Assembly: GCA_046048875.1 (NCBI GenBank)
Contig: JBJOFG010000013.1
Span: forward strand, 124,001-188,000
DNA: 64,000 bases
From: CAIZGX01 sp046048875
Lineage (GTDB): Bacteria; Bacteroidota; Bacteroidia; Flavobacteriales_D; Sanyastnellaceae
Reading direction: 5' to 3'
In this document: positions 16,727 to 24,391 of the stretch, in pieces
Position numbering within the stretch: the first letter of the stretch is position 1
Layout: each line of letters starts with the position of its first letter
Notes under the pieces: model-generated
Told to the model about the DNA's origin: nothing
What the model saw: only the letters and a program-made list of their open reading frames with translations
The model's database searches: none
Position numbers and translations under genes: made by a program

Positions 16727-16888
16727 TTACAGATCTAGTGGAATGTTTTTTTGTTCTTCAATACTTGCCTTGTCTTCACGAAGCACGCGGTACAATACGC
16801 CTGCGAAGAAGATGACGAAAATGAACAGGGAGGTAAGTGGATAGATACTTACGTCTGTAATGGATTCGAGGTAGTTTATAAATTTCAT
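16727..16888 (-). CDS. ccoQ: Small cbb3 oxidase subunit CcoQ
   Basis: 53 residues: a short N-terminal segment (MKFINYLESITDVSIYP), one membrane helix (LTSLFIFVIFFAGVLYRVL) and a charged tail (REDKASIEEQ). The position between ccoNO and ccoP and the FixQ/CcoQ topology support the call. CcoQ stabilises the oxidase complex. Gaps are 12 nt to ccoNO and 3 nt to ccoP. Confidence 0.88.
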   Translation of the reverse strand: MKFINYLESITDVSIYPLTSLFIFVIFFAGVLYRVLREDKASIEEQKNIPLDL

Positions 16889-16900
16889 CTTACTTCAGTT

Positions 16901-19048
16901 TTATTGTTGAACAGGTGCTGCGTCTCTTCCTAAGCGTTGCAAATAGGCGATAAGCGCTAAAATTTCATGATCGGGTTGAAGTCCTTCTTCGCTGGTAAGC
17001 AATTGGTTTTGCTTGAACTCAGTCATAAGTCCGTCTGCCATGTGCTTTGCTTGAGAGCGCGCACTGTCGGCTCCCGCAGCAATGTCAGCATCGGTATATG
17101 GAACTCCCAATGTTTGCATGGCTTTCATCTTATTAGTAATCTCAGCAAAGTCAATTTTGTCTTCGAACAACCAAGGGTAGCGCGGCATAATAGATCCGGT
17201 AGAGATAGAAGACGGATCCATCATGTGGTTGTAATGCCAGCTGTCCATGCGTTTCAAGCTACCCGCTCCTTCACGCGCTAAGTCCGGACCGGTGCGCTTC
17301 GAGCCCCATTGGAACGGATGATCATAAACGAATTCACCTGCTTTTGAGTAGTCGCCGTAACGAGCCGTTTCAGAACGGAACGGACGAATCATTTGCGAGT
17401 GACACGTGTAACATCCTTCACGAATGTAAATGTCACGACCTTCTAACTCAAGCGGAGTGTATGGCTTCACCGCCGCAATGGTTGGAATGTTTTCCTTCAC
17501 CAAGAACGTTGGTATCATTTCAATTACACCACCTATGGCCACAAGCACCAAGGCGAAAACCAACATCTGAAGTGGTCTTCTTTCAATAACGCGGTGCCAG
17601 TGTTCGTTTCCTGTAATGCGAGCTTTAACCAATGGCGCTGCTTCTGCCTTTTCTTCAGCCAAGAACACCCCTTGCTTCGCAGTCTTCACCAAGTTCACCA
17701 CCATAATAATAGCTCCTACCAGGTAAAGTAATCCACCCAATGAACGAATCATGTAGAACGGACGCATGGTTTGAACCGTTTCTAAAAACTGATATTGCAA
17801 TTGTCCTTCTTGTGTGAATTCCTTCCACATGCTACTTTGCATCCAACCCGCCCAGTACATTGGAATGGCGTACAACAAAATACCAAGAGTACCAATCCAG
17901 AAGTGCCAGTTCGCCCATTTCTTCGAATACAAATCTGTTTGCCACATGCGTGGGATTAACCAATACAATACCCCGAAGGTTAAGAATCCGTTCCATCCCA
18001 AAGCACCCACGTGAACGTGTGCAATGGTCCAGTCTGTAAAGTGAGAAATAGCGTTCACGTTTTTCAACGAAAGCATTGGGCCTTCGAAGGTTGCCATACC
18101 GTAGGCAGTAATAGCAACAACCATAAACTTCAACACGGCACTTTCACGCACACGGTCCCAAGCGCCGCGAAGGGTAAGCAAACCGTTGATCATTCCACCC
18201 CAAGACGGAGCGATAAGCATAATGCTGAACACGGTTCCCATACTTTGTGCCCAATCTGGAAGCGAAGTGTACAACAAGTGGTGAGGACCCGCCCAGATGT
18301 AGATGAAGATCAAGGCCCAGAAGTGAATAATAGAAAGTCTGTACGAATACACCGGTCGGTTAGCCGCCTTCGGAATGAAGTAATACATTAATCCCAAATA
18401 AGGAGTGGTTAAGAAAAATGCAACCGCATTGTGTCCGTACCACCACTGAACCAAGGCATCTTGTACACCTGCATACCAAGAGTAACTCTTCGTGAAGGAA
18501 ACAGGAAGTTCAATGCTGTTCACAATGTGAAGCATAGCAACGGTAACCCATGTTCCAATGAAAAACCAAATGGCAACATACAAGTGTCTTTCACGACGCT
18601 TGATCAATGTGCCGAACATGTTAATTCCGAAAATGACCCATACCAACGTGATTAAAATATCAATGGGCCATTCTAATTCTGCGTATTCTTTACCCGTTGT
18701 ATAGCCCATTACCAAAGACAATGCAGCCAACACAATAATCAACTGCCATCCCCAGAAGTGAATCTTACTTAAGAAGTCGCTGAACATGCGCGCTTTGGTC
18801 AAACGCTGCAACGAATAGTAAACACCCATGAAAATTCCATTTCCCACGAAAGCAAAAATGATTGCATTGGTGTGAAGCGGTCTCAAACGTCCGAAGGTGG
18901 TCTGAGGGATATCAAAATTTAAAAATGGCCAAACCATTTGCAATGCAATGGTTAATCCCACCAACATTCCAACCAATCCCCACAGGGCAGTGGCAATGGC
19001 AAATTGCTTTACAATTTTGTTGTCGTAGTAAAAAGTTTCCGTGTTCAT
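16901..19048 (-). CDS. ccoNO: Fused cbb3 cytochrome c oxidase subunits I and II (CcoN-CcoO)
   Basis: 715 residues. Residues 1-470 are CcoN with about 12 membrane helices: His59 (RPLHTNA), His206 (YGHNAVAFF, a CuB ligand), His256/257 (GPHHLLY) and the haem-ligand pair His345/His347 (AHVHVG). Residues 490-715 are CcoO with one membrane anchor and one haem c site, C546-YTC-H550, followed by SQMIRPF. The fusion is the usual Bacteroidota arrangement. This is the catalytic core of the high-affinity terminal oxidase that reduces O2 and pumps protons. It overlaps ccoS by 4 nt. Confidence 0.97.
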   Translation of the reverse strand: MNTETFYYDNKIVKQFAIATALWGLVGMLVGLTIALQMVWPFLNFDIPQTTFGRLRPLHTNAIIFAFVGNGIFMGVYYSLQRLTKARMFSDFLSKIHFWGWQLIIVLAALSLVMGYTTGKEYAELEWPIDILITLVWVIFGINMFGTLIKRRERHLYVAIWFFIGTWVTVAMLHIVNSIELPVSFTKSYSWYAGVQDALVQWWYGHNAVAFFLTTPYLGLMYYFIPKAANRPVYSYRLSIIHFWALIFIYIWAGPHHLLYTSLPDWAQSMGTVFSIMLIAPSWGGMINGLLTLRGAWDRVRESAVLKFMVVAITAYGMATFEGPMLSLKNVNAISHFTDWTIAHVHVGALGWNGFLTFGVLYWLIPRMWQTDLYSKKWANWHFWIGTLGILLYAIPMYWAGWMQSSMWKEFTQEGQLQYQFLETVQTMRPFYMIRSLGGLLYLVGAIIMVVNLVKTAKQGVFLAEEKAEAAPLVKARITGNEHWHRVIERRPLQMLVFALVLVAIGGVIEMIPTFLVKENIPTIAAVKPYTPLELEGRDIYIREGCYTCHSQMIRPFRSETARYGDYSKAGEFVYDHPFQWGSKRTGPDLAREGAGSLKRMDSWHYNHMMDPSSISTGSIMPRYPWLFEDKIDFAEITNKMKAMQTLGVPYTDADIAAGADSARSQAKHMADGLMTEFKQNQLLTSEEGLQPDHEILALIAYLQRLGRDAAPVQQ

Positions 19049-19227
19049 TTGGGCTGTTCTTCTGTTGTTATTTCGGTTTGTGATTTTGGTTTTTCTTCGA
19101 ATAAGATGCGCATAGCCGGTGTGTCAAGATCATCGAACTGTCCTCGTTTTGCATTACGCAAAAACACAATGAGAAAGCCCATTGCAAGCGGTAAACTGAA
19201 TCCGATAAGTAAATAAATGACACTCAT
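19045..19227 (-). CDS. ccoS: cbb3 oxidase assembly protein CcoS
   Basis: 60 residues: one N-terminal membrane helix (MSVIYLLIGFSLPLAMGFLI) followed by the AKRGQFDDLDTPAMRILF motif that defines CcoS. It is needed for cofactor insertion into CcoN. It overlaps ccoNO by 4 nt and lies 63 bp downstream of ccoI, within the same operon. Confidence 0.93.
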   Translation of the reverse strand: MSVIYLLIGFSLPLAMGFLIVFLRNAKRGQFDDLDTPAMRILFEEKPKSQTEITTEEQPK

Positions 19228-19290
19228 GTTTTGGCTATTATTAGCTTCTCCAAAACTATTTCTACAGTGTTTTTCGAGTTATGAGGTGCA

Positions 19291-21639
19291 TCAAACGTGC
19301 TTATGATTTTTGTCAAGCAAAATCCTTTTGTAGGCGCGTCGGGTTGCAGAAGTTGTGAAGAGAATAATGGTGAACGTACTCACAGGCATAAGCACCGCAG
19401 CAACAAGCGGAGAGAGGTTCCCCGTTAGGGCATAAGACAATCCAATAACGTTGTAAAGCAATGAAAGTCCGAAACTGAAAAACACAATTTTTCTGCACGC
19501 CTTGGCATAGCTAACTATTGCTGGTAAATGTTGAAGCAGTTCTCCAGGAATTAATACATCGGCGGCAGGCGTAAAGCGCTGATGCGCATCGCTCACGGAA
19601 ATTCCAACGCTCGCTTCTTGCAATGCTCCGGTGTCGTTCAATCCATCGCCTACATAAGCGCATCGCATAGTTTTTTCCATTGTTGCAATGCCCTTCGCTT
19701 TATCAATAGGACTTAGTTTATAGACCAATTCGCTTCCAAAAGGAAAGAGTTTGCGCATGCTCAAATCGTCGGCATTGCTGTCTCCAGAAAGCAATCCCAA
19801 TTTGTTTCCTTTTTTTATTTGTTGAAGCATATCCTTCATTCCACTTCGAATTTCAAATTCTAGGTGGAAGACGCCACGCCATTTTCCGTTGATCCAAAGA
19901 GCGGTTCCGGGACCATCGTTATTCTTTTTCAATTCGAAAAAAATACCGTTTACTTTTCCGGAAGTACCCATTCCTGGAGTCTCTTCAAATTCGGAAAGGA
20001 TGCAATGTTCGTTGCGCGGAAATTCCTTCAACAACGATTGACTAATGGGGTGAAGGGAAGAAGCGAGTAATTCTCCGAAGGCATTTTTTTCTTCGTGTTG
20101 AAGGGCTTCGCCTGTGTACTTTACACGCACTTGATGTGTATCGGTAACAGTGCCTGTTTTATCAAAATAGAAGGCCTGAACGGTGGCGAGTTTATCGAGT
20201 ACGAAACTGTTCTTGAACAATAATTTTCCTTGCGCCAAAAGTCGCAATGCTGTTCCTGTGGTGAACGTATGCGAGAGCAACAGCGCGCACGGACAAGCTA
20301 CGATGAGTGCGGTGGTTAAGGCGCGGAAGGCTTTGTTCGGGTCGGAAGGGTAGAGAAGAAGAAAAGCTCCGAACGACATAACCAAGAGGAACAGCGTAAA
20401 CCATTTCGCCACGGCATGCGTGAAGCTTTGTCGTTCGGCGTTTTCTTCTTTGCGCGCTTCTTTGTTCCAAAGCAATCCGAGGTGGCTGTCTTCCATAACC
20501 TTTTCCACCCGAATGCGAATGTTACCGCTGCAATTGCGCGCGCCGGCATAGACCGTGGCTCCGCGAAGAATGGTCTTGTGATCAGACTCACCGGTTACGA
20601 AGGCGTAATCGAGTTCGGCTTCTTCGTTCAATAAGATACCGTCGGCAGGAATGACTTCCTGGTTGTGAATTTCAATTTCGTCTTGCTCTTGCACTTCGGC
20701 CAATGGAATGTTTTTGAAGGCATTTCCTCTTTTGGTTGAAATAACAATGGGGAAGTAGCTCTTGAACGATTTCGAGAATCCCAATTTATCGGTTCGAAGA
20801 TCTTGAAAATGACGTCCAATAAGCATGAAGAACACAATGCCTGAATACGAATCGAAATACCCAGAGCCTGTATTTGAAATCACTTCGTACAGACTTCTTG
20901 AATACGCCACGCAAAGGCTTATCACCAAGGGAAAGTCTATGTGCATGAATTTATTTCGAATACCGGTTAGGGCTCCGCGATAAAATTCAACGCTGCTGTA
21001 GAAGAAGACGGGTAGGGAAAGAAGGACATTGATGGTTCGAAAGAAGTAAACGAAGTTCGGATCGTTTTTTAGTTCAAGGTCCATGTATTCCGGAATGCTG
21101 AAGAGCATAATGTTCGCGAAGCAGAATCCTGCTATCACCAAGGCGCGCAATCTGAATTTGCGCGATTTCTCCGTTTCGGAAGAAGTAGATTCTACCGACT
21201 CAATATCGGGCGCGTATCCTACGAGAGCCAGTTGTCGCGCTACTTTGGAAAGGGGCACTTCTTTGCGAATAACCATGCGAATGGTTTTTTCAGCGAAGTG
21301 CACTTCGGTCTTAAGAATGCCAGGCTCTAGTTTGTGTAGGTGTTCCAGCACATAGACGCACGAAGCGCAATGGATGTTGGAAAGGGTGAAGCGCACGTGT
21401 TTAACATCTGCATCTTCGTAGATGATGAATCGTTTCGCAATGGTGGGAATGTCGAGTTCTTCCCACGAGCGTTTGCTATTTATTTCTGGAGAGAAGTTTT
21501 CGTCATCGGGTGCGCACAGAATGGAATTGTCGATGAGCATTCTTGCTTGAAGGCATCCGTTGCAACAGTAGTTTTTTTCGGCCTGAACAATAAGTTCTTT
21601 GTCGCAAGCTTCGCCGCAGTGGAAGCAGAGGGCAGCCAT
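19291..21639 (-). CDS. ccoI: Copper-exporting P-type ATPase CcoI/FixI
   Basis: 782 residues. A Cys-rich N-terminal metal-binding domain (CFHCGEACD... then YCCNGC, residues 5-29) is followed by an HMA-like domain with C91-AS-C94. The P1B ATPase core has the CPC metal site (VACPCALLLS), the phosphorylation motif FYFDKTGTVTD and the hinge VGDGLNDTGAL. About eight membrane helices. It delivers Cu to the cbb3 oxidase. The next gene upstream (21642) ends 2 nt before the start, and ccoS follows after 63 bp. Confidence 0.95.
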   Translation of the reverse strand: MAALCFHCGEACDKELIVQAEKNYCCNGCLQARMLIDNSILCAPDDENFSPEINSKRSWEELDIPTIAKRFIIYEDADVKHVRFTLSNIHCASCVYVLEHLHKLEPGILKTEVHFAEKTIRMVIRKEVPLSKVARQLALVGYAPDIESVESTSSETEKSRKFRLRALVIAGFCFANIMLFSIPEYMDLELKNDPNFVYFFRTINVLLSLPVFFYSSVEFYRGALTGIRNKFMHIDFPLVISLCVAYSRSLYEVISNTGSGYFDSYSGIVFFMLIGRHFQDLRTDKLGFSKSFKSYFPIVISTKRGNAFKNIPLAEVQEQDEIEIHNQEVIPADGILLNEEAELDYAFVTGESDHKTILRGATVYAGARNCSGNIRIRVEKVMEDSHLGLLWNKEARKEENAERQSFTHAVAKWFTLFLLVMSFGAFLLLYPSDPNKAFRALTTALIVACPCALLLSHTFTTGTALRLLAQGKLLFKNSFVLDKLATVQAFYFDKTGTVTDTHQVRVKYTGEALQHEEKNAFGELLASSLHPISQSLLKEFPRNEHCILSEFEETPGMGTSGKVNGIFFELKKNNDGPGTALWINGKWRGVFHLEFEIRSGMKDMLQQIKKGNKLGLLSGDSNADDLSMRKLFPFGSELVYKLSPIDKAKGIATMEKTMRCAYVGDGLNDTGALQEASVGISVSDAHQRFTPAADVLIPGELLQHLPAIVSYAKACRKIVFFSFGLSLLYNVIGLSYALTGNLSPLVAAVLMPVSTFTIILFTTSATRRAYKRILLDKNHKHV

Positions 21640-21641
21640 GG

Positions 21642-22064
21642 TTACAAGTTGCTAGAGAGTTCGGCTCCTTCCTGATTTTGTCTGTCGAGGGTCCATTGAT
21701 CGGTCACGGAAGTTTCAATGTAGAGTTTCCCGCTGCTGCGCAGGATCTGTACTTTCCAACCGAGTAATTTTTCCAGGTAATCAATGAAGTCGCGCACTTT
21801 GGTAGTGCTTTCAAAAATGACTTCCACGCTAGAAGTTCCATTTTTCAGGGCGAAGTCGTTTTCGGTCGCTGCGCGTTTCTTATTCCCAACACCTTCATAC
21901 AGCGCCAGGCGCAGGAACGGGAAGTGCTCAGCGAACTGGCACATCAGTTCATTAACGGTGGTATTGGGATTAACGGTCATGCTCATTTTTTCAAGCCCCG
22001 AAATTCCATCAACTCTTCCGAATTGAATATGAGTGCGCTCAATTGGGGTTATGATAATTGTCAA
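21642..22064 (-). CDS. Hypothetical 140-residue protein at the head of the cbb3 cluster
   Basis: I do not recognise this protein. It is soluble, mixed alpha/beta, and has no signal peptide or Cys cluster. Visible segments are a beta-start MTIIITPIERT, a middle ALYEGVGNKKRAATENDFA and a C-terminal WKVQILRSSGKLYIE. It ends 2 nt before ccoI, so it is co-transcribed with the oxidase genes. The start is a TTG at 22064; internal Met residues near 27 are alternatives. A 14-bp repeat array begins 2 nt upstream of this start, so the repeat replaces the expected promoter or leader region. It could be a small assembly factor. Confidence 0.6.
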   Translation of the reverse strand: MTIIITPIERTHIQFGRVDGISGLEKMSMTVNPNTTVNELMCQFAEHFPFLRLALYEGVGNKKRAATENDFALKNGTSSVEVIFESTTKVRDFIDYLEKLLGWKVQILRSSGKLYIETSVTDQWTLDRQNQEGAELSSNL

Positions 22065-22065
22065 T

Positions 22066-22163
22066 GAACTGCGTTGTTGGAACTATGTTGTTGGAACTAT
22101 GTTGTTTGAACTGCGTTGTTGGAACTACGTTGTTAGAACTACGTTGTTAGAACTACGTTGTTA
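22066..22163. repeat. Seven 14-bp tandem repeats, each a triloop hairpin plus linker
   Basis: Seven head-to-tail units of GAACTNYGTTGTTN starting at 22066, 22080, 22094, 22108, 22122, 22136 and 22150. Each unit contains AAC-NNN-GTT, a 3-bp stem with a three-base loop (TGC, TAT, TAT, TGC, TAC, TAC, TAC), plus a 5-base GTTNG linker. Stems and linkers are nearly fixed while the loops vary. The unit length is not a multiple of three. Confidence 0.95.
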
Positions 22164-22247
22164 ATCTTCCCCTCTCTTACCTTTTCTTAACATCTCTTAT
22201 CTTTTGTAAGAGCCCTCGCAACGCTTGAAGGCATTCGCCCGAAGGGC

Positions 22248-22604
22248 TCAATATTCCTTCATAAGCACCTCCAATGAAATGCCCAGTAGAACATGTATTT
22301 TTCGAATGTGTTCGAGGTTGAGTTTTCTTTTGCGATTGATTATCTCGCTAGCGCGACTCTTCAGTCCTAGAGCGTTGGCCAGATCTTGCTGTTTTAAACC
22401 CAATTGTTTTAGTTTGAATTTAATGGCTTCAATAGGATCGGGGTTCTCAATTGCGAAGTGTTTGTTTTCGTAATGCTCAATGAGTAAGGATAACAACTCC
22501 AATTCATCCCCTTCAGGAGTGTTCTTTTTTGCATCAAAGATTTCTTCTAACCGATGGAGCGCTTGGTTGTATTGTTTCTTTGTTTTAATAATTTTCCAAT
22601 TCAT
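22248..22604 (-). CDS. higA: HigA-type antitoxin / XRE-family regulator
   Basis: 118 residues. The N-terminal half (MNWKIIKTKKQYNQALHRLEEIFDA) is typical of HigA antitoxins. An XRE helix-turn-helix lies at about 65-118 (LKQLGLKQQDLANALGLKSRAS, then LNLEHIRKIHVLLGIS). It would neutralise the HigB mRNA interferase and repress its own promoter. Its toxin partner just upstream is broken (see 22610), so this is an orphaned but intact antitoxin. It starts 6 nt after the toxin stop codon. Confidence 0.9.
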   Translation of the reverse strand: MNWKIIKTKKQYNQALHRLEEIFDAKKNTPEGDELELLSLLIEHYENKHFAIENPDPIEAIKFKLKQLGLKQQDLANALGLKSRASEIINRKRKLNLEHIRKIHVLLGISLEVLMKEY

Positions 22605-22609
22605 GTCAC

Positions 22610-22769
22610 TTATATTTTTGTTGCATCAATCTTGTCATATTCCGCATGTGTTCCTAAAAAACGTATCCAGATAATTTGATAATCATAGTTCACTTTAGCT
22701 ACAATGCTGCTTGGATTCAGCATTCTTCTCATAGTATTCCTTCAGCGTTTTCTTAGCAATGACTCTCAT
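22610..22769 (-). pseudogene. higB: Remnant of a HigB mRNA interferase toxin (internal deletion and frameshift)
   Basis: The minus strand from ATG 22769 reads MRVIAKKTLKEYYEKNAESKQ, a normal HigB N-terminus, and then meets a stop. In the next frame the HigB C-terminus follows: VAKVNYDYQIIWIRFLGTH and then AEYDKIDATKI with a stop at 22610. About 160 nt remain where a full higB has roughly 290-300 nt, so some 40 central codons plus the frame were lost. The two halves directly abut. The missing part contains most of the catalytic core, so the toxin must be dead. Confidence 0.85.
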
Positions 22770-22785
22770 GCAAATATAATATAAA

Positions 22786-22804
22786 AGTTCCCAAATATGG
22801 AACT
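22786..22804. promoter_or_regulatory. Probable HigA operator upstream of the higB remnant
   Basis: AGTTCC-N7-GGAACT is a perfect 6-bp inverted repeat 16 nt upstream of the higB start. HigA proteins repress by binding palindromes at this position. It is AT-rich around the arms and is not repeated elsewhere in the patch in this exact form. Confidence 0.5.
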
Positions 22805-22886
22805 ATTAATTTGAAATTAGTTGTTTCAAACCTATGCATGAGACTGAAGAAATACACCAACTTTTATATGCAGTTTATATGCTGTT

Positions 22887-23060
22887 TATTCGGAGGAACT
22901 GAATTGGAACTGCGTTATTGGAAAATCGGAGATTTTATTCCTACGGTGTAATTGGAACTGCGTTATTCCTACTTCGTAATTTGAACTGCGTTGCTTTGAG
23001 CTCGCTCTGCGAGCGGCATCCGAAATGCCCCCAGTGAAGCTGGGGGGAAAGAGTTTTTGA
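22887..23060. repeat. Hairpin repeat block, left (plus) copy
   Basis: This fills most of the gap between higB and the orphan gene. The core 22904-22959 matches the reverse complement of 23760-23815 at about 47 of 56 positions by hand count. Triloop hairpins include AAC-TGC-GTT (three times), AAAATC-GGA-GATTTT, TAC-TTC-GTA and GCTCGC-TCT-GCGAGC. The right end (about 23029-23047) is a 7-bp CCCCCAG/CTGGGGG hairpin with a 5-base loop. The short reading frame across this block (22886-23089) is repeat, not a gene. The stretch 22805-22886 holds nothing I recognise. Confidence 0.85.
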
Positions 23061-23085
23061 TTAGCTATTAACCGAAAGAGAAGAA

Positions 23086-23673
23086 TCACTCATTCTCCAA
23101 ATACTCCTTCCATTCTTTTTCCAACTCAACACAAAACGCATTCATGTTTGCATGCTGAAAAGCAGTGCAGTTCTTCGTGTTAGATTTAAGATACTTAATG
23201 TAATTCTTCACCATGGTGCGCTTGTCGTTTTCTTCAGCAATGATGCTAAACTCACCAATTAAAATTTTCGTCCAAGTCATTAAGTCGGCTCGCGTGAAAC
23301 AAGAGCTGTTGTCGAAAAAAGCAATAAATTCAGCTGTGTTGTTCGCTATATATTCCTTTCCCAAATATCCCAACACCTCTGAATAATAGCCATCTGATTT
23401 TTCATATGACTTTGTAACCACCTTGAAATAGAAAGCTCTTGAACTCTTATTTCGGGCCTGCAAACTGTCTAACAATGCAAGTGCTTCGTTGTCGTTTTCT
23501 AAACTCCATTCTCGATTGAGATAAATGTTTTTGGCAAGTTCCGAAATGTCTTTGTCTGTTGCCATTGCATTGAAGTTGCAAGGTTCAGATGCTTCGATCG
23601 TTTGCCCCGATAAGCCATTCATAGCACTCAATCCTAAAAGGATAGATAACAAAGTAGTTCGCAGTGCCGACAT
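23086..23673 (-). CDS. Hypothetical secreted protein, orphan between inverted repeats
   Basis: 195 residues, not recognised. A signal peptide is likely at 1-23 (MSALRTTLLSILLGLSAMNGLSGQ). The mature part is helical, acidic, and has four or more Cys (EPCNFN, SSCFTR, KNCTAF, NAFCVEL) that could form disulfides in the periplasm. There is no lipobox. It is transcribed alone and is bracketed by inverted copies of a hairpin repeat, so it may be a recently acquired or rearranged gene. Function cannot be assigned. Confidence 0.7.
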   Translation of the reverse strand: MSALRTTLLSILLGLSAMNGLSGQTIEASEPCNFNAMATDKDISELAKNIYLNREWSLENDNEALALLDSLQARNKSSRAFYFKVVTKSYEKSDGYYSEVLGYLGKEYIANNTAEFIAFFDNSSCFTRADLMTWTKILIGEFSIIAEENDKRTMVKNYIKYLKSNTKNCTAFQHANMNAFCVELEKEWKEYLENE

Positions 23674-23718
23674 CTTATTTCCCTTTATACAAGGTTGAAA
23701 AATATTACTGAGTTAAAA

Positions 23719-23822
23719 TTATGAATCCCGATAGCTATCGGGAGGAATAAAATTTTCGATTTTCCAATTACGAAGTAGGAATAAAATCTTCGATTTTCCC
23801 ATTACGAAGTTCCAATTACACC
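23719..23822. repeat. Hairpin repeat block, right (minus) copy
   Basis: This is the inverted copy of the block at 22904. It contains AAAATC-TTC-GATTTT and TAC-GAA-GTA triloop hairpins and begins with the perfect palindrome CCCGATAGCTATCGGG. On the minus strand its first bases include the stop codon of the acetyltransferase gene, ACGGTGTAATTGGAACT, a string that also occurs inside the left copy at 22943-22959. Confidence 0.85.
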
Positions 23823-24391
23823 GTTCGCACAATCCCTCGTTCAAGAACGTACCGTTCTTGACTTTCCGGACAAACAGCTTCGCCGTTCGCATGGAAATGA
23901 AGCTTGTGACCATACTTACTCATCCAACCGGTTTGACGTGCTGGGTTGCCCACCACTAAAGCATAAGCAGGAACTTCTTTTGTGACTACAGCACCCGCGC
24001 CAATGAAGGCGTATTCGCCAATTTCATAGCCGCAAACTATCGTGGCGTTCGCACCAATGCTCGCTCCCTTGCGTACAATGGTCTTGCGGTATTCGTCTTT
24101 GCGAGCAACTGCGCTACGCGGATTAATCACATTCGTGAAGACACACGATGGACCCAAGAACACATCGTCCTCACACTCAACGCCCGTGTAGATACTGACG
24201 TTGTTCTGAACCTTCACATTGTTGCCCAACGTAACGCCTGGACTCACAACCACATTCTGTCCCAAGTTGCAGTTCTCACCCAAGACACAATTAGACATCA
24301 CATGCGTGAAATGCCAAATCTTCGTGCCTTTTCCAATGGTACAGCCTTCGTCAATAAACGAAGATTCATGAGCGAAGTATTCCTTTTCCAT
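23816..24391 (-). CDS. Left-handed beta-helix acetyltransferase, WbpD/WlbB-like
   Basis: 191 residues of hexapeptide repeats (IGKGTKIWHFTHVM, LGENCNLGQNVVV, VRKGASIGANATIVCG, GAVVTKEVPAYALVVGNPAR). This is the pattern of UDP-2-acetamido-3-amino-glucuronate N-acetyltransferases and related sugar O/N-acetyltransferases. It uses acetyl-CoA and acts in the cytoplasm on nucleotide sugars for surface polysaccharide. The start overlaps the stop of the UDP-xylose synthase gene by 1 nt. The last codons (RTV-stop) coincide with the repeat block. Confidence 0.88.
   Translation of the reverse strand: MEKEYFAHESSFIDEGCTIGKGTKIWHFTHVMSNCVLGENCNLGQNVVVSPGVTLGNNVKVQNNVSIYTGVECEDDVFLGPSCVFTNVINPRSAVARKDEYRKTIVRKGASIGANATIVCGYEIGEYAFIGAGAVVTKEVPAYALVVGNPARQTGWMSKYGHKLHFHANGEAVCPESQERYVLERGIVRTV

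Noticed and set aside
22066..22163. CRISPR array
   Set aside because: The 14-bp units are directly adjacent with no unique spacers, and no cas genes are present.
22886..23089. 67-codon open frame with a Ser/Arg-rich product
   Set aside because: It is made of the hairpin repeat block and has no conserved features.
23719..23913. 64-codon open frame
   Set aside because: It is repeat sequence plus an antisense or shifted reading of the acetyltransferase gene end.
22062..24000. Insertion sequence or integrase in the 22-24 kb patch
   Set aside because: No transposase or recombinase frame and no clear target-site duplication was found. Only repeats, a toxin remnant and small genes are present.
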